Of a stretch of DNA of 64,000 nt, positions 24,173-35,524 are shown one piece after another. Under the pieces are notes generated by a model. It did no database searches, had not been told where the DNA came from, and was given only the letters and a program-made list of their open reading frames with translations. The position numbers and the translations under genes are program-made. Each line of letters starts with the position of its first letter. Position 1 is the stretch's first letter. Source of the DNA: Salvia splendens (Eukaryota; Streptophyta; Magnoliopsida; Lamiales; Lamiaceae); contig NC_056053.1 of assembly GCF_004379255.2 (NCBI RefSeq), positions 24,672,188 through 24,736,187 on the forward strand, given 5' to 3'.

Positions 24173-25514
24173 TTGCTACACTAATCTCCTCAAATCCACC
24201 CTCTGTTGTATTAAGGACTAAATACGCATGATGATAACTCTACCAGAAATCCAAACGGGGAAGAAATCAGCATGATCTTGCTTCCTGCACCATTCTTACA
24301 ACCAAACATGGCAATATACTGTAATCAGACAGCACTGTCAGTCTCACTCCCTATAGAAAAAAAATACCAGATGAGTTGTCAAACATTGTTTGTCTACAAG
24401 AAAGAAAGAAAATTTAGAAAGGTTTAAGCAACTAATATAATATTGATTAAACTAAAATCAAATCATTCACGCGTTAGTTGTAATTAACCACCTTGCTTAA
24501 TGTTTGGCTTCCAACCTTTTCTTCCAACAGAAACCTAAAATTCCATTTTTTTTTCAAAGTCAGAAAGGAACTCAAGGTTAGATAGCGTTGCTTAATGGGG
24601 ACATCAACTATGCTTCAACTCCAAGGAATGATTGATACTTGATGTACTTGTTAGAAATACTTTGAAACAAAAGACCGGTGAAAACATGAATAGTGGACCC
24701 CTACCCCCACCACCCCACCCCTAATCCCCACCACCCACACATATGTATATACATACATAAAAAATAACACAATTTCATGCGTTTACAGAGAGATCGGTAG
24801 ATGATTCACCAGAAGAATGATAGTACTTCCTATTTACCCGACGATTCAAACTCGACCTTTGCAATTGTGCAGAAGCTCCCTTTTCTGCAATTCCATAAAC
24901 AAATAATTATATCAAAATCTCATAAAAAACCTGAACAGCTCCATATAAGGTTAGAATCCACCTAGATAACACATGAAAAAAACTTCATCTATAGATTTGA
25001 TCACGAAATCATGAATAATAACTCCAAAGTAACTGTAGACGAAAAAGTTTTTAACAAAAATAACGTGCCGAATTTACTCACAAACCACTGCAACTGCAAG
25101 CATTAAATTGAATCACATTTTAGAAAAAAATGTACGGATGTAGCTAAAATCACTCCTATTCCCAAAATCCAGCTGAAGAAAGCTCAAAAAAAATTCATAG
25201 AAATGAGTGATTGAAGCGTGAACTTGAAGAACTGCTACGACACTTGAATTGTCACTTTACGCGTCGAATAAAGTGGATAATAATACTAATCAACGCACAA
25301 AAAAAAGAAGACAAATACGAAAAGTCGATGAGAAAACTACCGATTACTTAATGCAACAGCAAAATTCGTCGAAACTCTTAACCCTTCCCCACCCCACCCC
25401 ACCCCACCCCACCCCCACGCACCAGCCTTATTCCAACAAACTAACTGGAGATATCGCCAGCTGAAGTGCTCCTACGCTTGGTTTAGCATCAGTCTCTCCC
25501 TCTCCCTCCCTCTT

Positions 25515-25545
<31 letters not shown>

Positions 25546-25553
25546 GTATATAT
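24173..25553 (-). promoter_or_regulatory. Kinesin leader and promoter region with G-rich tract and TA/GA repeats
   Basis: On the gene's strand a TATATA run (25553-25531) is followed by a GA repeat (25530-25497) and then six G4/G5 runs separated by single T (25416-25387), able to form a G-quadruplex. If the TA run serves as TATA box, the G-rich tract and everything down to 24173 would be 5' leader (about 1.3 kb, presumably with introns). Transcript start and leader introns were not determined. Confidence 0.4.
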
Positions 25554-27584
25554 ATTCACTCACGCACACACAGTGAACTGAAGCGCGGTGAAGATGAGCG
25601 TGAACGTTATAATTGGTTTGGACCTTCCCGCAGAGGAGAAAGGGTGGAAGGACTATTATGCCCTTTCTTTAATTTGAAAAAGCCTGCGAGATGAGCACGT
25701 GGCCACGTGAGAGACGGAGTTGGGGAGTGGAACGACGCCGTATTCCGGTATCAACGGAAGCATATTCAAACTATTTACTTTACCGTTTTGGTGTGGGATT
25801 GAATTCCGGGGCCCACTTTCGGTGGTAATTAATTATTTTTTTATTAATTTTTGGTAAGGCGAAATTGCTAATAAATTACCTATCCATATTTGTATTTATA
25901 AATTATAACATGTTTAAAAGTTAATAATTAAGTGTATAAAATATTTATGCAATTGAAACTGAAATATTTTGTCATTTTCTCTTACAAAATTCACTGTTCT
26001 TAAATAAAATTAGAACGATGTGTCCTAAGTCATATCGTTTCACATATCATAAACATCTTTCCTCATAAAACTATTTTCAAATATATAAATTCATTCACCC
26101 ACAAAAAAGTAATTGTCCAGGTCTCAGCATTTTAACCCAACAATCAATTTTGTAAACTAACATAATGGATGAACTAAAGTAATAAAATATCCTTTAATTT
26201 CCTAATTACCTGCTATCTTCTAATATTTGACCTGTGAATACGTTTTAACACAATCAACTGAAAAAATGATGTAACTGCTGAATATAGCGTGGTGAAATCA
26301 TTAAATTACCTTCCACCTTGGACCAATTTAATTTGTTGGGCCTATCAAGTTAATTCAATTGATTATAGTGGTAAAATTATGATTACTCTACTAGATAATG
26401 TTTGAATTTATTACAATATACGTATAATTCGTTGATGAACATAGTATATTAGTATTATGTTGGAAATTTTCTCTTTAATTTCTATCAGCAATACGATTAA
26501 CATTCGACAAGTCAATACATCCAATAAAATGTTAGTTTATTTTAAAATTAATAATTTAAAATATATATCGAAAAATGTAAATTGAATGATTAATATATAA
26601 AGACATGTTTGACTTTTCGTAGAAAAGGGGATTAAGTGGTTAAGCAGTTGATGATTACCCTCAAACCGAACTCTACCAGCCAGTGGTCGTTGCACCATTT
26701 AACAATTTTAAATTATTCAAGATTAATGAGAAGATTATATTTTTAATTATTGTTTACAAAATTGTAACATAAAATAAACAATAAAGGTATGATATATTAA
26801 CGTAATAACGTCCTTTCGAAATATAAAAAATGGAGTAAAAAATAAACGTGCTATTGAAATTGAACCACCTAATACTCCAGTAGAAAAATGGAGTACTAAT
26901 TATACTATGTAGCATATTATTCCAGTAGAAAAATACTAATCCTATTATACATCTTAGCAAGGGAGTAACTTTTCGATTCAAATTTTGCTTGAATTTAACA
27001 AGTTGTAATTTATACAAAAATAAAGATAAACTGGGAGGACCTAACTCTACCGCTATATATAAAAAATGAATTGTGTCCGAACATTAAATTCTCTTTAATT
27101 ATTACGATAATTGTTCAATATAAATGAAGTGTGTCGGACCGATCAATCAATCCATGCAAAAGAAGTAAAGCATATAAACCACATTAACTTTAAATTATGT
27201 TACAGTTATAACTCAAATAGTAGTCCTCCAATATATTATGTGATGGCATCGACATTCAAATTGTGATTCACAACAAGGTTGGAAATAGCCTAAAAGAGAG
27301 AAAGGTAAAACGTTGCTTTAGAGGGATAAATTATGTTACATAGGTAGCTTTTCAAGCTTTAATGAAGTATCATTGCATCTTGAAAATAATAGTATTTCAC
27401 TTTGGATGAGTGAAAATTTGAAATCTTAAATAAGCAACATAACATGTTCAAATTTGAAATCTTAAATAAGCAACACAAGATGTTCAAATTTGAAATTTAA
27501 TACTAGGGCAGCAAAGAAAGGTCGAAATATCTTCTTTCTTAGGACAAACTCTTTTTCTTTCTTTGTCAAAGCCCAATTCAGTTA
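25554..27584. other. Intergenic, nothing recognised
   Basis: Strongly AT-rich spacer of about 2 kb upstream of the kinesin gene. No coding frame with family resemblance, RNA gene or clear transposon end was seen. Confidence 0.5.
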
Positions 27585-27913
27585 CTCCATCCGTCCCCCT
27601 TAAAATTTGGCATCATTTGACCCGGCACGGGTTTTAAGAAATGTAATAGAAAGTAGGTTGAAAAAGTTAGTGGCATGTGAGTCCTACTTTTATATATTAG
27701 TTTTAAAACAAAATGTGAGTGAGAATGAATTAGTGGAATATGAGGGGTCTACTAACAAAAATGGTAAAAGTGAAAGATGACAAATTTTTAGGGACGGACA
27801 AAAAAGGAAATAAATGACAAATTTTCAGGGACGGACGAAAAAGGAAATAAGTGACAAATTTTCAGGGACGGACAAAAAAAGAAATAAGTGACAAATTTTC
27901 AGGGACGATGGAG
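27585..27913. mobile_element. Stowaway-like MITE with fourfold-repeated right end
   Basis: Left end CTCCATCCGTCCCCCTTAAA, TA target sites at 27583-27584 and 27914-27915. The right terminal segment TGACAAATTTTCAGGGACGG is repeated four times with a 37-bp period (starting 27778, 27815, 27852 and 27889); only the last copy ends in the outer GGAG. The core carries the family sequence GACCCGGCACGGGTTTTAAG. Confidence 0.8.
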
Positions 27914-27922
27914 TATTAATTA

Positions 27923-28113
27923 CACCCTATGTCCACCAATAAAAGTTTTATTTTTTGGCAGCAGATCTCACTTTATAGTATGGTATGAACAGTATAGGTT
28001 AATGAAATGTGAGACATATTTGTCATGTACTACTATTCAAAGAGTGAAATGAGACAATTCATTCCGGGCAGTCCAAAATGACAAAATGAGACATGTATTG
28101 ACGACGGAGGGAG
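27923..28113. mobile_element. Second Stowaway-like MITE abutting the first
   Basis: Ends CACCCTATGTCCACCAATAA and ATTGACGACGGAGGGAG are imperfect inverted repeats, with TA on both sides (27921-27922, 28114-28115). It starts 9 bp after the previous MITE but its core (AGACATATTTGTC, CAAAGAGTGAAATGAGAC) belongs to another family. Confidence 0.65.
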
Positions 28114-28565
28114 TATATGATCAAGACGAATAACTAAAAACAAACTCAGGTGAGACCTTCTCACCATGATAAGTTAAAATCCAGATTCAGACACATATTC
28201 CGACAACATATTTGCACATACAAGCATGTTGAAACGCGAGTTCAAATCTGAATCTTGACCCGTCTCACGCAAGACTACCCCATGAAAAGAAATAAATAGA
28301 TTACTCTATTAGTATAAAAAAAACAAAGTTGAGATGCATAGAAAGTGGATGGGCATCTATCTAAGTGTAGCATCTTCCTGACGAAAAGAAGAAAGAGAAA
28401 GTAAGTTCCACCTTAAACTATATGCAACTTTAAACACTGAAAAACTCTCAAAACCATAACTGAAAAGCAATCAGCACTGATCTACTACAAAATCTTTTAA
28501 CATACCTCTGCTATGAACATGGGCTGGGATTGAACATCACTTTCCAACACACCATCTGCTGCTCG
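28114..28565. other. Spacer, 3' flank of the HARBI1-like gene
   Basis: AT-rich; probably contains the 3' untranslated region of the nuclease-like gene. No separate feature seen. Confidence 0.4.
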
Positions 28566-29887
28566 TCACCACTCGTCCCACTTATTCATAAAGTCGTTCC
28601 ACATCATTGCAGCAATTGTGTCTCGGCGTTCTGATGCCATCTGCTTGTGAACTGAGAAAGGTGATTGCAGATCAGGCTGTTCATCGAGAACAGGGGACTC
28701 ATCGACCGGGATTTCATTGCTATGAAACAACCAGTCGTTCTCCTCCTCGCGCCGGATGTGATTGTGTATCACGCATGCAGCTATAACAATGTCCCTCTGT
28801 ATGTGGAAAGCGTATTGAGGGGCAAGTTTGAGAATCGGGAATCTTTCCTTCAGAACATTGCAAGATCTCCTGATCGCGTTGCTTACAGATGCATGGCGGT
28901 GATTGAATAGTTCTTTAGCATTCCTAGGTAAGAGATTAGCACCTCGATATTCGTGAAGGTGATAGCGGACTCCTTCGTATGGAGCCATAAATCCATCCAT
29001 GTTATCGTATCCCATGTCAACAAGGTAATATTTACCTGTAATATAATATGATATGGTTGGAGTTGAAGAAAGAAACAGACTACTTAGAAAGCTCAATTGT
29101 TAAAGGATCCACCTTCGGGAACTTTGGGGAAGTTCTGATCCGGATCACTGAGAACGGCTCTTAGCACACGTGAATCTGCAGCGGAGCCTTCCCAACCAGG
29201 ATACACAAATATGAACTGGAGATCAAATGTACAGGCTATCAAGACATTTTGTGATAAAACACCTCTTCTGTTGCGAAATCTGGACTGATCTTTCGCAGGA
29301 ACATGTGCGGGAATATGCATTCCATCTATAACTCCAATGCAGTCCTAACACAGAAGGAAATAGTAACATAAGACTATAAAACCAATATGAACAATTAAAG
29401 TATATGATTCAAAGATCACCTCAAAGTACGGGTATAATCTATTGCTTTTGCGGATCTCTGTTGGGGTAGTGAGAGATGGTGGTTGGAGGAACTCACTTGA
29501 CAGAGACTTAATTGCTTTCAGTACATTATTAAAATGCCTACTAATTGTCTCTCCCGAATGCTGATACCGTTCTTGTATTACTCGGTTACGCTCATTGTGA
29601 CCAACAATATTCAGGAAAATAGCCAATTGTTCCTCTATCACGACACCAGGTGTGTCACGTAGCATGTCTCTCTGTCGAAGAGTATCGCTCAATTTATGAA
29701 AGACATGTTTGTCCATCCTATACATTTCCCGCCATAAATCATCAGGGCCACTCAGTAGTTCGGCCAAGAAAAATCCTTTTGGCGACAAGCTGCGAGCTGG
29801 CTGCTTCATAAGGCTATTATAATAATGGTAACCTGCAGCTACTGCTACTAATTCCATCTCATCAAGTTCAATGTCGAAGTCGTCCAT
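28566..29887 (-). CDS. PIF/Harbinger-derived nuclease-like protein (ALP1/HARBI1-like), probably domesticated
   Basis: Three exons (29887-29420, 29344-29113, 29035-28566; GT-AG introns of 75 and 77 bp) join in phase to 389 residues. The N-terminal part has the DUF8040-like helical domain (FHKLSDTLRQRDMLRDT, VGHNERNRVIQERYQHSGET) and the rest the DDE_Tnp_4 nuclease fold. The first Asp is in GVIDGMHIP and the second in GSAADSRVL. The third position, normally Glu in a motif like NVIERxFGVLK, reads AIRRSCNVLKERF, with Arg. Arabidopsis ALP1 and relatives are host genes from this transposase that lost catalysis and work with Polycomb or heterochromatin. No terminal inverted repeats were found near it, and the frame is intact, which fits domestication. 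The start is the first ATG after a TACAG acceptor-like site, so a leader intron is likely. Confidence 0.85.
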
Positions 29888-31655
29888 ACTGATTGAAGGT
29901 TCTGTACATATTAGATATTGAAACACAAGCCCGTGTAAACATCCCGATTTATAAATATTAAGTTAACTCCAACACCATCAGTAAATCAATTCAAAAAAGT
30001 TTCCAGTGCTTCCAAACACTATCAACAGAGGGTGTGATCAAGGAATTGTAGGTAATAAAGTTAGGCATAACATCATTTCATTATTTCAACAACATAGGGT
30101 CAAAGTTCAAAAACATCACTAGAGTCAATAGACATTAGGTACATATGCAAATCAATATTTTGTGGTTTCAGAAACCACATTAAACTCCTCAGGCAACTGA
30201 ACTTGAGGAAGCCCTACATTCTCCTCGTGGCGGTGCCAGTTTGTCTCTCACACTTACATGGTATGAATTATGAAATACTATGGATTAGTCTATTTCCAAT
30301 GGATTTTTTGATAAACGCAAAGCATAGAAGCAGAGTCTCCAATGGATACCTTGTATCTGATCCAATACTCCAGTCATGTGCTACAGTATATGATCCTCGG
30401 TCCCGATGGTTGCAGGCTTGCAGCTGCCCTAATTTTTGAAGCGGCTAGTTTTTCCAACATAGCATCACACTACACATGTAGGCTAACGGATTCTCTATTT
30501 TTAACCTGAACGATCAGTCAGAGGATAATTATTTCAAGCCATCTTACATGTTTGGCTACCCTACTAATCCAGAAGAAGTGGTTCAACTAGAAAATTCATG
30601 TATCAAACTGGCAAGGACTTGGCTCCAAGCTAATTTTTGCCACATCATGAAATTCAATGAACCCACAAACGAATAATACATATATCAAGCTAATTTTTGC
30701 CACACCACTCAGAAAAATAAAAACCTTACAGGAATGGCAACAGAAAAAAGAAATAAGTAAGAAATTTTATCCAGAAAAAAGGCCAGTTGGCAAAAAGTTG
30801 TGTCTATGATTTTAGGAAGAATAAGTATGATTTAGTAGGAAACCAGCAAAAGGTGTGGATCCTCTGGAAGAAAGGGATTCGATATGGAGTGGCAGGATAC
30901 CAGTGCCCTGTTAAGCGGACATTATAAACTAGTAGATGCAGTAGGAGCTTATACGATCTTCTAAAGCTACACATAAAATCAAGGACAGTTCAGTTACACA
31001 AATGTCTGGAACTTCTAAAAAAGTGAGTCATGAGCCATACCAAATCAATACAGAGGTATAGTTTACCAAGCTTAATATCAAGTCAAAAGTAGTACTACTC
31101 TACAATTCAGTTCAGCATTATACCTAACCAAATGTAGCATTATCTAATCCAGTTCAATTTTTACCGAAAGAGTAATCTGAAATCGAACTCGTTGCAATTA
31201 TCTCACACATTTGAAGCTCCAAAACCAATTAAGCAAAAACAAATGACGGCATTATCTCAAAATAATCAAACTATTGCTAATTATGCTTCATTCCCCTAGA
31301 TAACATAAGATGCTAGCCAGCATAGAACCTCTAGTTTTAGGTTTTACCATTCCGAATCCGTAGAAGGTTACAGAGTATTAAAACACGCTGAAAGTGCAAA
31401 ATATTACGCCTACTTGCTGTGTGTGTGTGTGTGAGAGAGAGAGAGAGTATTCACTTTATTCGTGGAGCAAAAGTGCAGAGGCGCAAAAGCGATCAAATTC
31501 TGAAGGAGTGACAGCGACGTGAATGAACGGAATTAGACGATAACTTCTGAAAATAGTCCTCAATTCCGCCGGCGGAGGACGGCGGGGCTCTGAGTGGACG
31601 GCGGCGGAGAAGATGGGCGAATAAGCGTTTGACTGAGGAAATAATAACACCATCT
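29888..31655 (-). promoter_or_regulatory. Upstream region of the HARBI1-like gene with (GT)n(GA)n repeat
   Basis: Low-complexity (GT)n followed by (GA)n at 31418-31447 and a GC-richer stretch at 31450-31660 look like a promoter/leader on the minus strand. The open frame 31653-31456 (Pro/Ser-rich, 65 codons) could be a leader exon or chance. The rest of the interval is AT-rich, probably leader intron or spacer. Confidence 0.3.
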
Positions 31656-32006
31656 TTTTCCCAAACGAGTTCCTACATCCGAGACTCCTACGGGTCGGGT
31701 CCCTGAATCCGAATTGGGTCCAGAAATACGCATCACGCGACTCGCCCCAAGATCCGTTTACCCTCCAACAACATTTAATTTAGGTTCTATTTAATGGTTG
31801 TAAAATATTTGTATCAATTGTAAATAAATTATTTTAACATAATTAAATAATGGATAGTGATAAAATTCAAACTCTAATGGTCCAATCCAAATCATAATTT
31901 ACATTTGATTACATCCCACTAGATAATAATAACTATATTTGCTGTTTAGTTTTTTTGAATAAATAAATGACAAAAGGAAGAAAAAAACGATTTTGAAAAA
32001 CAATTT

Positions 32007-32078
32007 TCCGTTGCCGGGACTTGAACCCGGGTCTCTCGGGTGAGAGCCGAGTATCCTAACCAACTAGACTACAACGGA
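32007..32078 (-). tRNA. tRNA-Glu (CTC)
   Basis: 72 nt folding into a standard cloverleaf: acceptor stem TCCGTTG / CAACGGA, D arm TAGTCTAGTTGGTTAGGATA, anticodon stem CTCGG / CCGAG with loop CTCTCAC (anticodon CTC), and T arm GACCCGGGTTCAAGTCCCGG. A TTTTT pol III stop follows about six bases past the 3' end (minus strand, about 32000-31996). No intron. CCA is not encoded, as expected for a nuclear gene. Confidence 0.97.
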
Positions 32079-32750
32079 TTTTATATTAATTGGACGACAT
32101 TATAATATATTATTAAGTTACGAACCCTGACAATGCCAGCTAATGGCGAATTCATAAAAAATGAAATTCATGGTACGGAATAAAGTGAAGAAGATCGACA
32201 TTCGTATCAGATCAACAACCCAAAAAAAACCAAATTTAATGGAACTTTTGTCGACCCTCAGCTCACCTGGATTCACCATTTTGCTAATTTGCTAAATGAA
32301 ATAAAATGGATTGGCTTATCTCGAAGTACTACATATTAGCATTTGTACTTTTCTTTGTTCTTTTAAACTTATTTTGGTTCTTTAAATTATGAATGACAGT
32401 TGCTACACGAACGAGTTTGATTAATATATATAATCATAATAGATTACAGAAACGTGATAAGTGATTAAAGGAATATTCCTCATCATTCACTTGTCAAGAA
32501 AGTGATGTAAGTATGTGGATTAGTTGAAAGGGAACATATAATTTATAGTATTTAGATTAAAGGTTCTTTTTGGTCCTAAATATATGTACATTTTATAATT
32601 TTGGTTTAAAACATTATCTTTTGAATTATTCAGTCTCTCAAAAATAAAAACAGTTCACATTTAGTCCGAATTGGATGAAAATTGTTAAATTTAATGGTCA
32701 ACGAATATTAATTAAATTTTGACCGGATTAAGTTAAGAATTAAGTTAAAA
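32079..32750. other. Intergenic, nothing recognised
   Basis: AT-rich spacer between the tRNA gene and the inverted-repeat element. No gene seen. Confidence 0.5.
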
Positions 32751-33015
32751 ATTACACTGTCGGAGCCGGTCCTCTCCCCTCCACCGCCGGAGCCGATCCC
32801 CTCTCCTCCGCCACCATCTCCGCCGCCGCCATACGATGTCAACCACCAGCTCAATCTCCCTCCTCTTCCCTTCCACCGCGAAGCACGTCCGCAGCGCGTC
32901 GCAGATCGACACCGGCAAATGCACCCATCCCTGCGCCGCCTCGATTTTCCTGAAACTGACCTCAGCCCTTCCGAGATGGTGGCGGAGGAGAGGGGACCGG
33001 CTCCGGCAGTGTAAT
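32751..33015. mobile_element. GC-rich inverted-repeat element, about 265 bp, unclassified
   Basis: Left end ATTACACTGTCGGAGCCGGT and the reverse complement of the right end ATTACACTGCCGGAGCCGGT match with one difference, and similarity continues about 20 bp further. A second, closer match to the right arm lies inside at 32789-32823 (GAGCCGATCCCCTCTCCTCC), so the left arm is partly duplicated. Codons are open on both strands because of GC content, but the translations have no family resemblance. No unambiguous target duplication was identified. Confidence 0.55.
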
Positions 33016-33694
33016 TTGTTATACTAGGACCCAAGTTCGAATCCCGTTAAGATCATTTTCTTGTTCTCAGCTATTCCTTCTTCCAATTTTGATAATTGTT
33101 TTACTTTTGATATATAATTGGGTTATTTTTATAGTTTCTAGGTAAGCTCGTATTTTAGATTTCCTACTAAATATGAACATTTTTTTATTTTTAAATATTA
33201 AAAATATTTCTAAATTAAAATAAGTAGAGTATTATATATACCTAGAGTGATCATTTTAAATAATGAATTTTTTTTAAGTAATTATTTATCGCAACTCCAA
33301 TTTAACATTTCTAAATCTACCACTACTTGAAAGTTTATTTCATTTGCATTTATGAAGATTTTCATTTTAGCAATTTCTGAATCTACCACTACTTTAAAGT
33401 TTATGTCATTTACATTTATGAAAATTTGCATTTTAGCAATTTATTGGACACCAACGTATCAATAGATGATACTATATTTATTACTCTTTTGTTAATACTT
33501 AATAGTATACTTTAGTAGTAGGATCTATGAATTGTATTTGTCTCATTACTAGTAGAATCTATTTGACTATTTGGCATGTGAAACTGAAATTTTGAATCGG
33601 GTGAGAAAGTCCCTTTTTAAGCTTTTCTAAGAAGTGCAAAAATGGGAATTTATACAATGCCTTTTTTTTCTTTGTTATTAGTTTATGATCAATA
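33016..33694. other. Intergenic, nothing recognised
   Basis: AT-rich. A tandem-like pair of 60-bp segments (33300-33360 and 33370-33430, sharing AATCTACCACTACTT and GTTTATTTCATTTGCATTTA-like sequence) is present, but no gene. Confidence 0.4.
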
Positions 33695-33967
33695 TTAGGT
33701 TGCAATCAATCCGAGCGCGTGACGTGGCTTATCACATTGACAAAGACTCCTCACTCCAATTTCTATAATTCTTGGACTCAATGGAGCAGGCTTGGTATTG
33801 AGCATTTGTCTAATAATCTGAATGATTTGGCTTGGCTCTTTCACTTGGTATAAAGATCTTTCATATTCACGCACATCACAGAATGTATTCTTCGCTAACA
33901 ATTTCTGAATGCGAGCTGCTGCTGCTGCTGCCGCAGTCACAGGAGATGATTGAGTTACCAGTTTCAT
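33695..33967 (-). CDS. Unrecognised 90-residue open frame, possible gene fragment
   Basis: Composition is protein-like: an alanine run (AAAAAAARIQKLLAKN), then helical sequence with REYERSLYQV and LSPRIIEIGVRSLCQCDKPR. The helix-rich, Leu/Ile-spaced pattern faintly recalls pentatricopeptide-type helices, but I cannot place it in a family. It is short and isolated, has no visible splice partners, and lies next to retrotransposon debris, so a captured or decayed fragment is as likely as a small gene. Confidence 0.3.
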   Translation of the reverse strand: MKLVTQSSPVTAAAAAAARIQKLLAKNTFCDVREYERSLYQVKEPSQIIQIIRQMLNTKPAPLSPRIIEIGVRSLCQCDKPRHALGLIAT

Positions 33968-34094
33968 TGCTGGATTTCAGTTTCGATGTCAAAAAAAAAT
34001 GAATGAAAATCTCATATCATTAAACAAATAATGGATCTAAAGTAAACAGTAATAACAAAGAAGCAGGGTACAAAATATTCTAAACCTCAATTTC

Positions 34095-34510
34095 TGTTAG
34101 AAGATTGATCGATGAAGACGAGTTGCAAACAAGCTAAAGAAACGAACAAGGCAAGGAGTTACGTGGTTCGGTGTTGCCACCTACGTCCACGGAGGAAATG
34201 TGACCGGAGCTTTATTCACAGAAACTATTTCGGGAGCTACAATACAAAACACTCAAGAAAATGCCTCACAAAGAAAATGCTCTCTCTCTATTTCTTGGTG
34301 TAACTGATGAAGGTTAAGAATGAATCTTTGATGGAGCGGTTACTCCCCCTTTTATACTTCACGGTGATGAGCTCGCTCCTTCAAGAAATTAGCTCTAAAA
34401 CCGTTTTAACCGCTTTTCAAATATTTTCTCATATTTGCAAATGAGTCCTCCGAACTTCATCTATTCATGAATTCCACCCACTCACAAATCTCCACCTTGG
34501 ATCTTATGAA
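34095..34510 (+). mobile_element. LTR-retrotransposon fragment, probably a solo or truncated LTR
   Basis: Begins TGTTAGAAGATTGATCG and holds TTACGTGGTTCGG followed by CTACGTCCACGGAGG, a motif pair also present in the LTRs of the gypsy element at 38 kb (TTACGTGGTTCG and CTACGTCCACGGG), and ends near ACAAATCTCCACCTTGGATC, a phrase I associate with copia LTR ends. No 3' CA boundary or target duplication could be fixed, and no internal coding region follows. Lineage is uncertain. Confidence 0.4.
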
Positions 34511-35374
34511 TAGACTCTGACCACCTCCCTCAATCAACTCAATCTCAGCCAGGGACGGACCTAGCTCAGGCCAAGCCGCCGCTCCAACGGGGGCTTGGCC
34601 AGCGCCGGACCAGTACCCTGCCATGGCCGTCCCCTGAAGTATGCGTGGACAGAGTCTGTAAGATAGAAAGAGGGGAGGATGAAGAGATTTAGGAGGAAGT
34701 TTTATGAAATATATGTTGAATTAATAAAAAGTAAACATAGGGATAGGCTACATAGAAAGTCACACCTATTAAATCCCTTTTCTCTAATGCAAGATATTTG
34801 AAATTTGCATAAAGTATAGAGAAATATTTTGTACAAATTGTGTAATTACCCGCTATTTAGGAGACGACTTTTATAGCATAGACATTATTTTCTAATGCGT
34901 CTTTATATAGCTTAGAAGATGAAGTATTTTATGAAAGAGGAATTTTGAATTCTTACTTGTATAGGGTGAGAATTTTAATTGGATATTGATGTTCTATGAA
35001 TTTATGATTTAGATTTTTTATTACTATTCTTTCGTAGGATCTTTGGTCTATTGGTTTTGGGTACATGTGTTTAGGGTGTAGAACAATCATCATTATGCTG
35101 ATGTGGGATTAGTCATTTGCCGATTAGGATATTTGTCAAGGGCATGTTAGTTTGAATTAATATATTTTATGATTAAATGTGTATTATGTTTTGTTTATAT
35201 GATTGAATTTCACTAGATGGATAATCCATAATAATAAGTCATAACTAGGACTTAATTCTATGATTCTGCAATTCCAAAACTACGTTAAGTTACTATTGGA
35301 GCGAAAAAATCAACACCATCCTTGTAACCGTTGAATGAATTGAAAGAGTTATCCATTATTTGGTTCCCTTAAAG
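34511..35374. other. Spacer with repeat debris
   Basis: Starts with AGGGACGGACCTAGCTCAGG, which looks like a degenerate transposon end, then AT-rich sequence. Segment 35150-35280 resembles the core of the Tourist-like MITE at 18765-18952 (GATTAAATGTGTATTATGTT) but lacks clear ends. Confidence 0.3.
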
Positions 35375-35524
35375 TGTTAGAAGCAATTTTCTTTCATGAA
35401 TTTAAATCCTTTGTCTCATTAATGAGTTATATTCTTTTTGGATCACCCCTTGAAAGGGTTAGAAGCAATTTTCTTTCGTGTGTGATTAAATCCTTTGTAT
35501 CATTAATGAGTCATATTCCTCCCA
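35375..35524. repeat. 83-bp imperfect tandem duplication before a Helitron-like 5' end
   Basis: Copies start at 35375 and 35458, both GTTAGAAGCAATTTTCTTTC and both with AAATCCTTTGT and ATTAATGAGT. The second copy ends at the Helitron-like start at 35525. Confidence 0.8.

Noticed and set aside
25249..25464. Open frame with HPTPPHPTP repeats
   Set aside because: Produced by the CCCCA repeat in the kinesin upstream region; antisense to the gene and without homology.
33028..33045. B-box-like sequence CAAGTTCGAATCCCG suggesting a tRNA-derived SINE
   Set aside because: No A box at the right distance upstream, no cloverleaf and no A/T-tail or target duplication.
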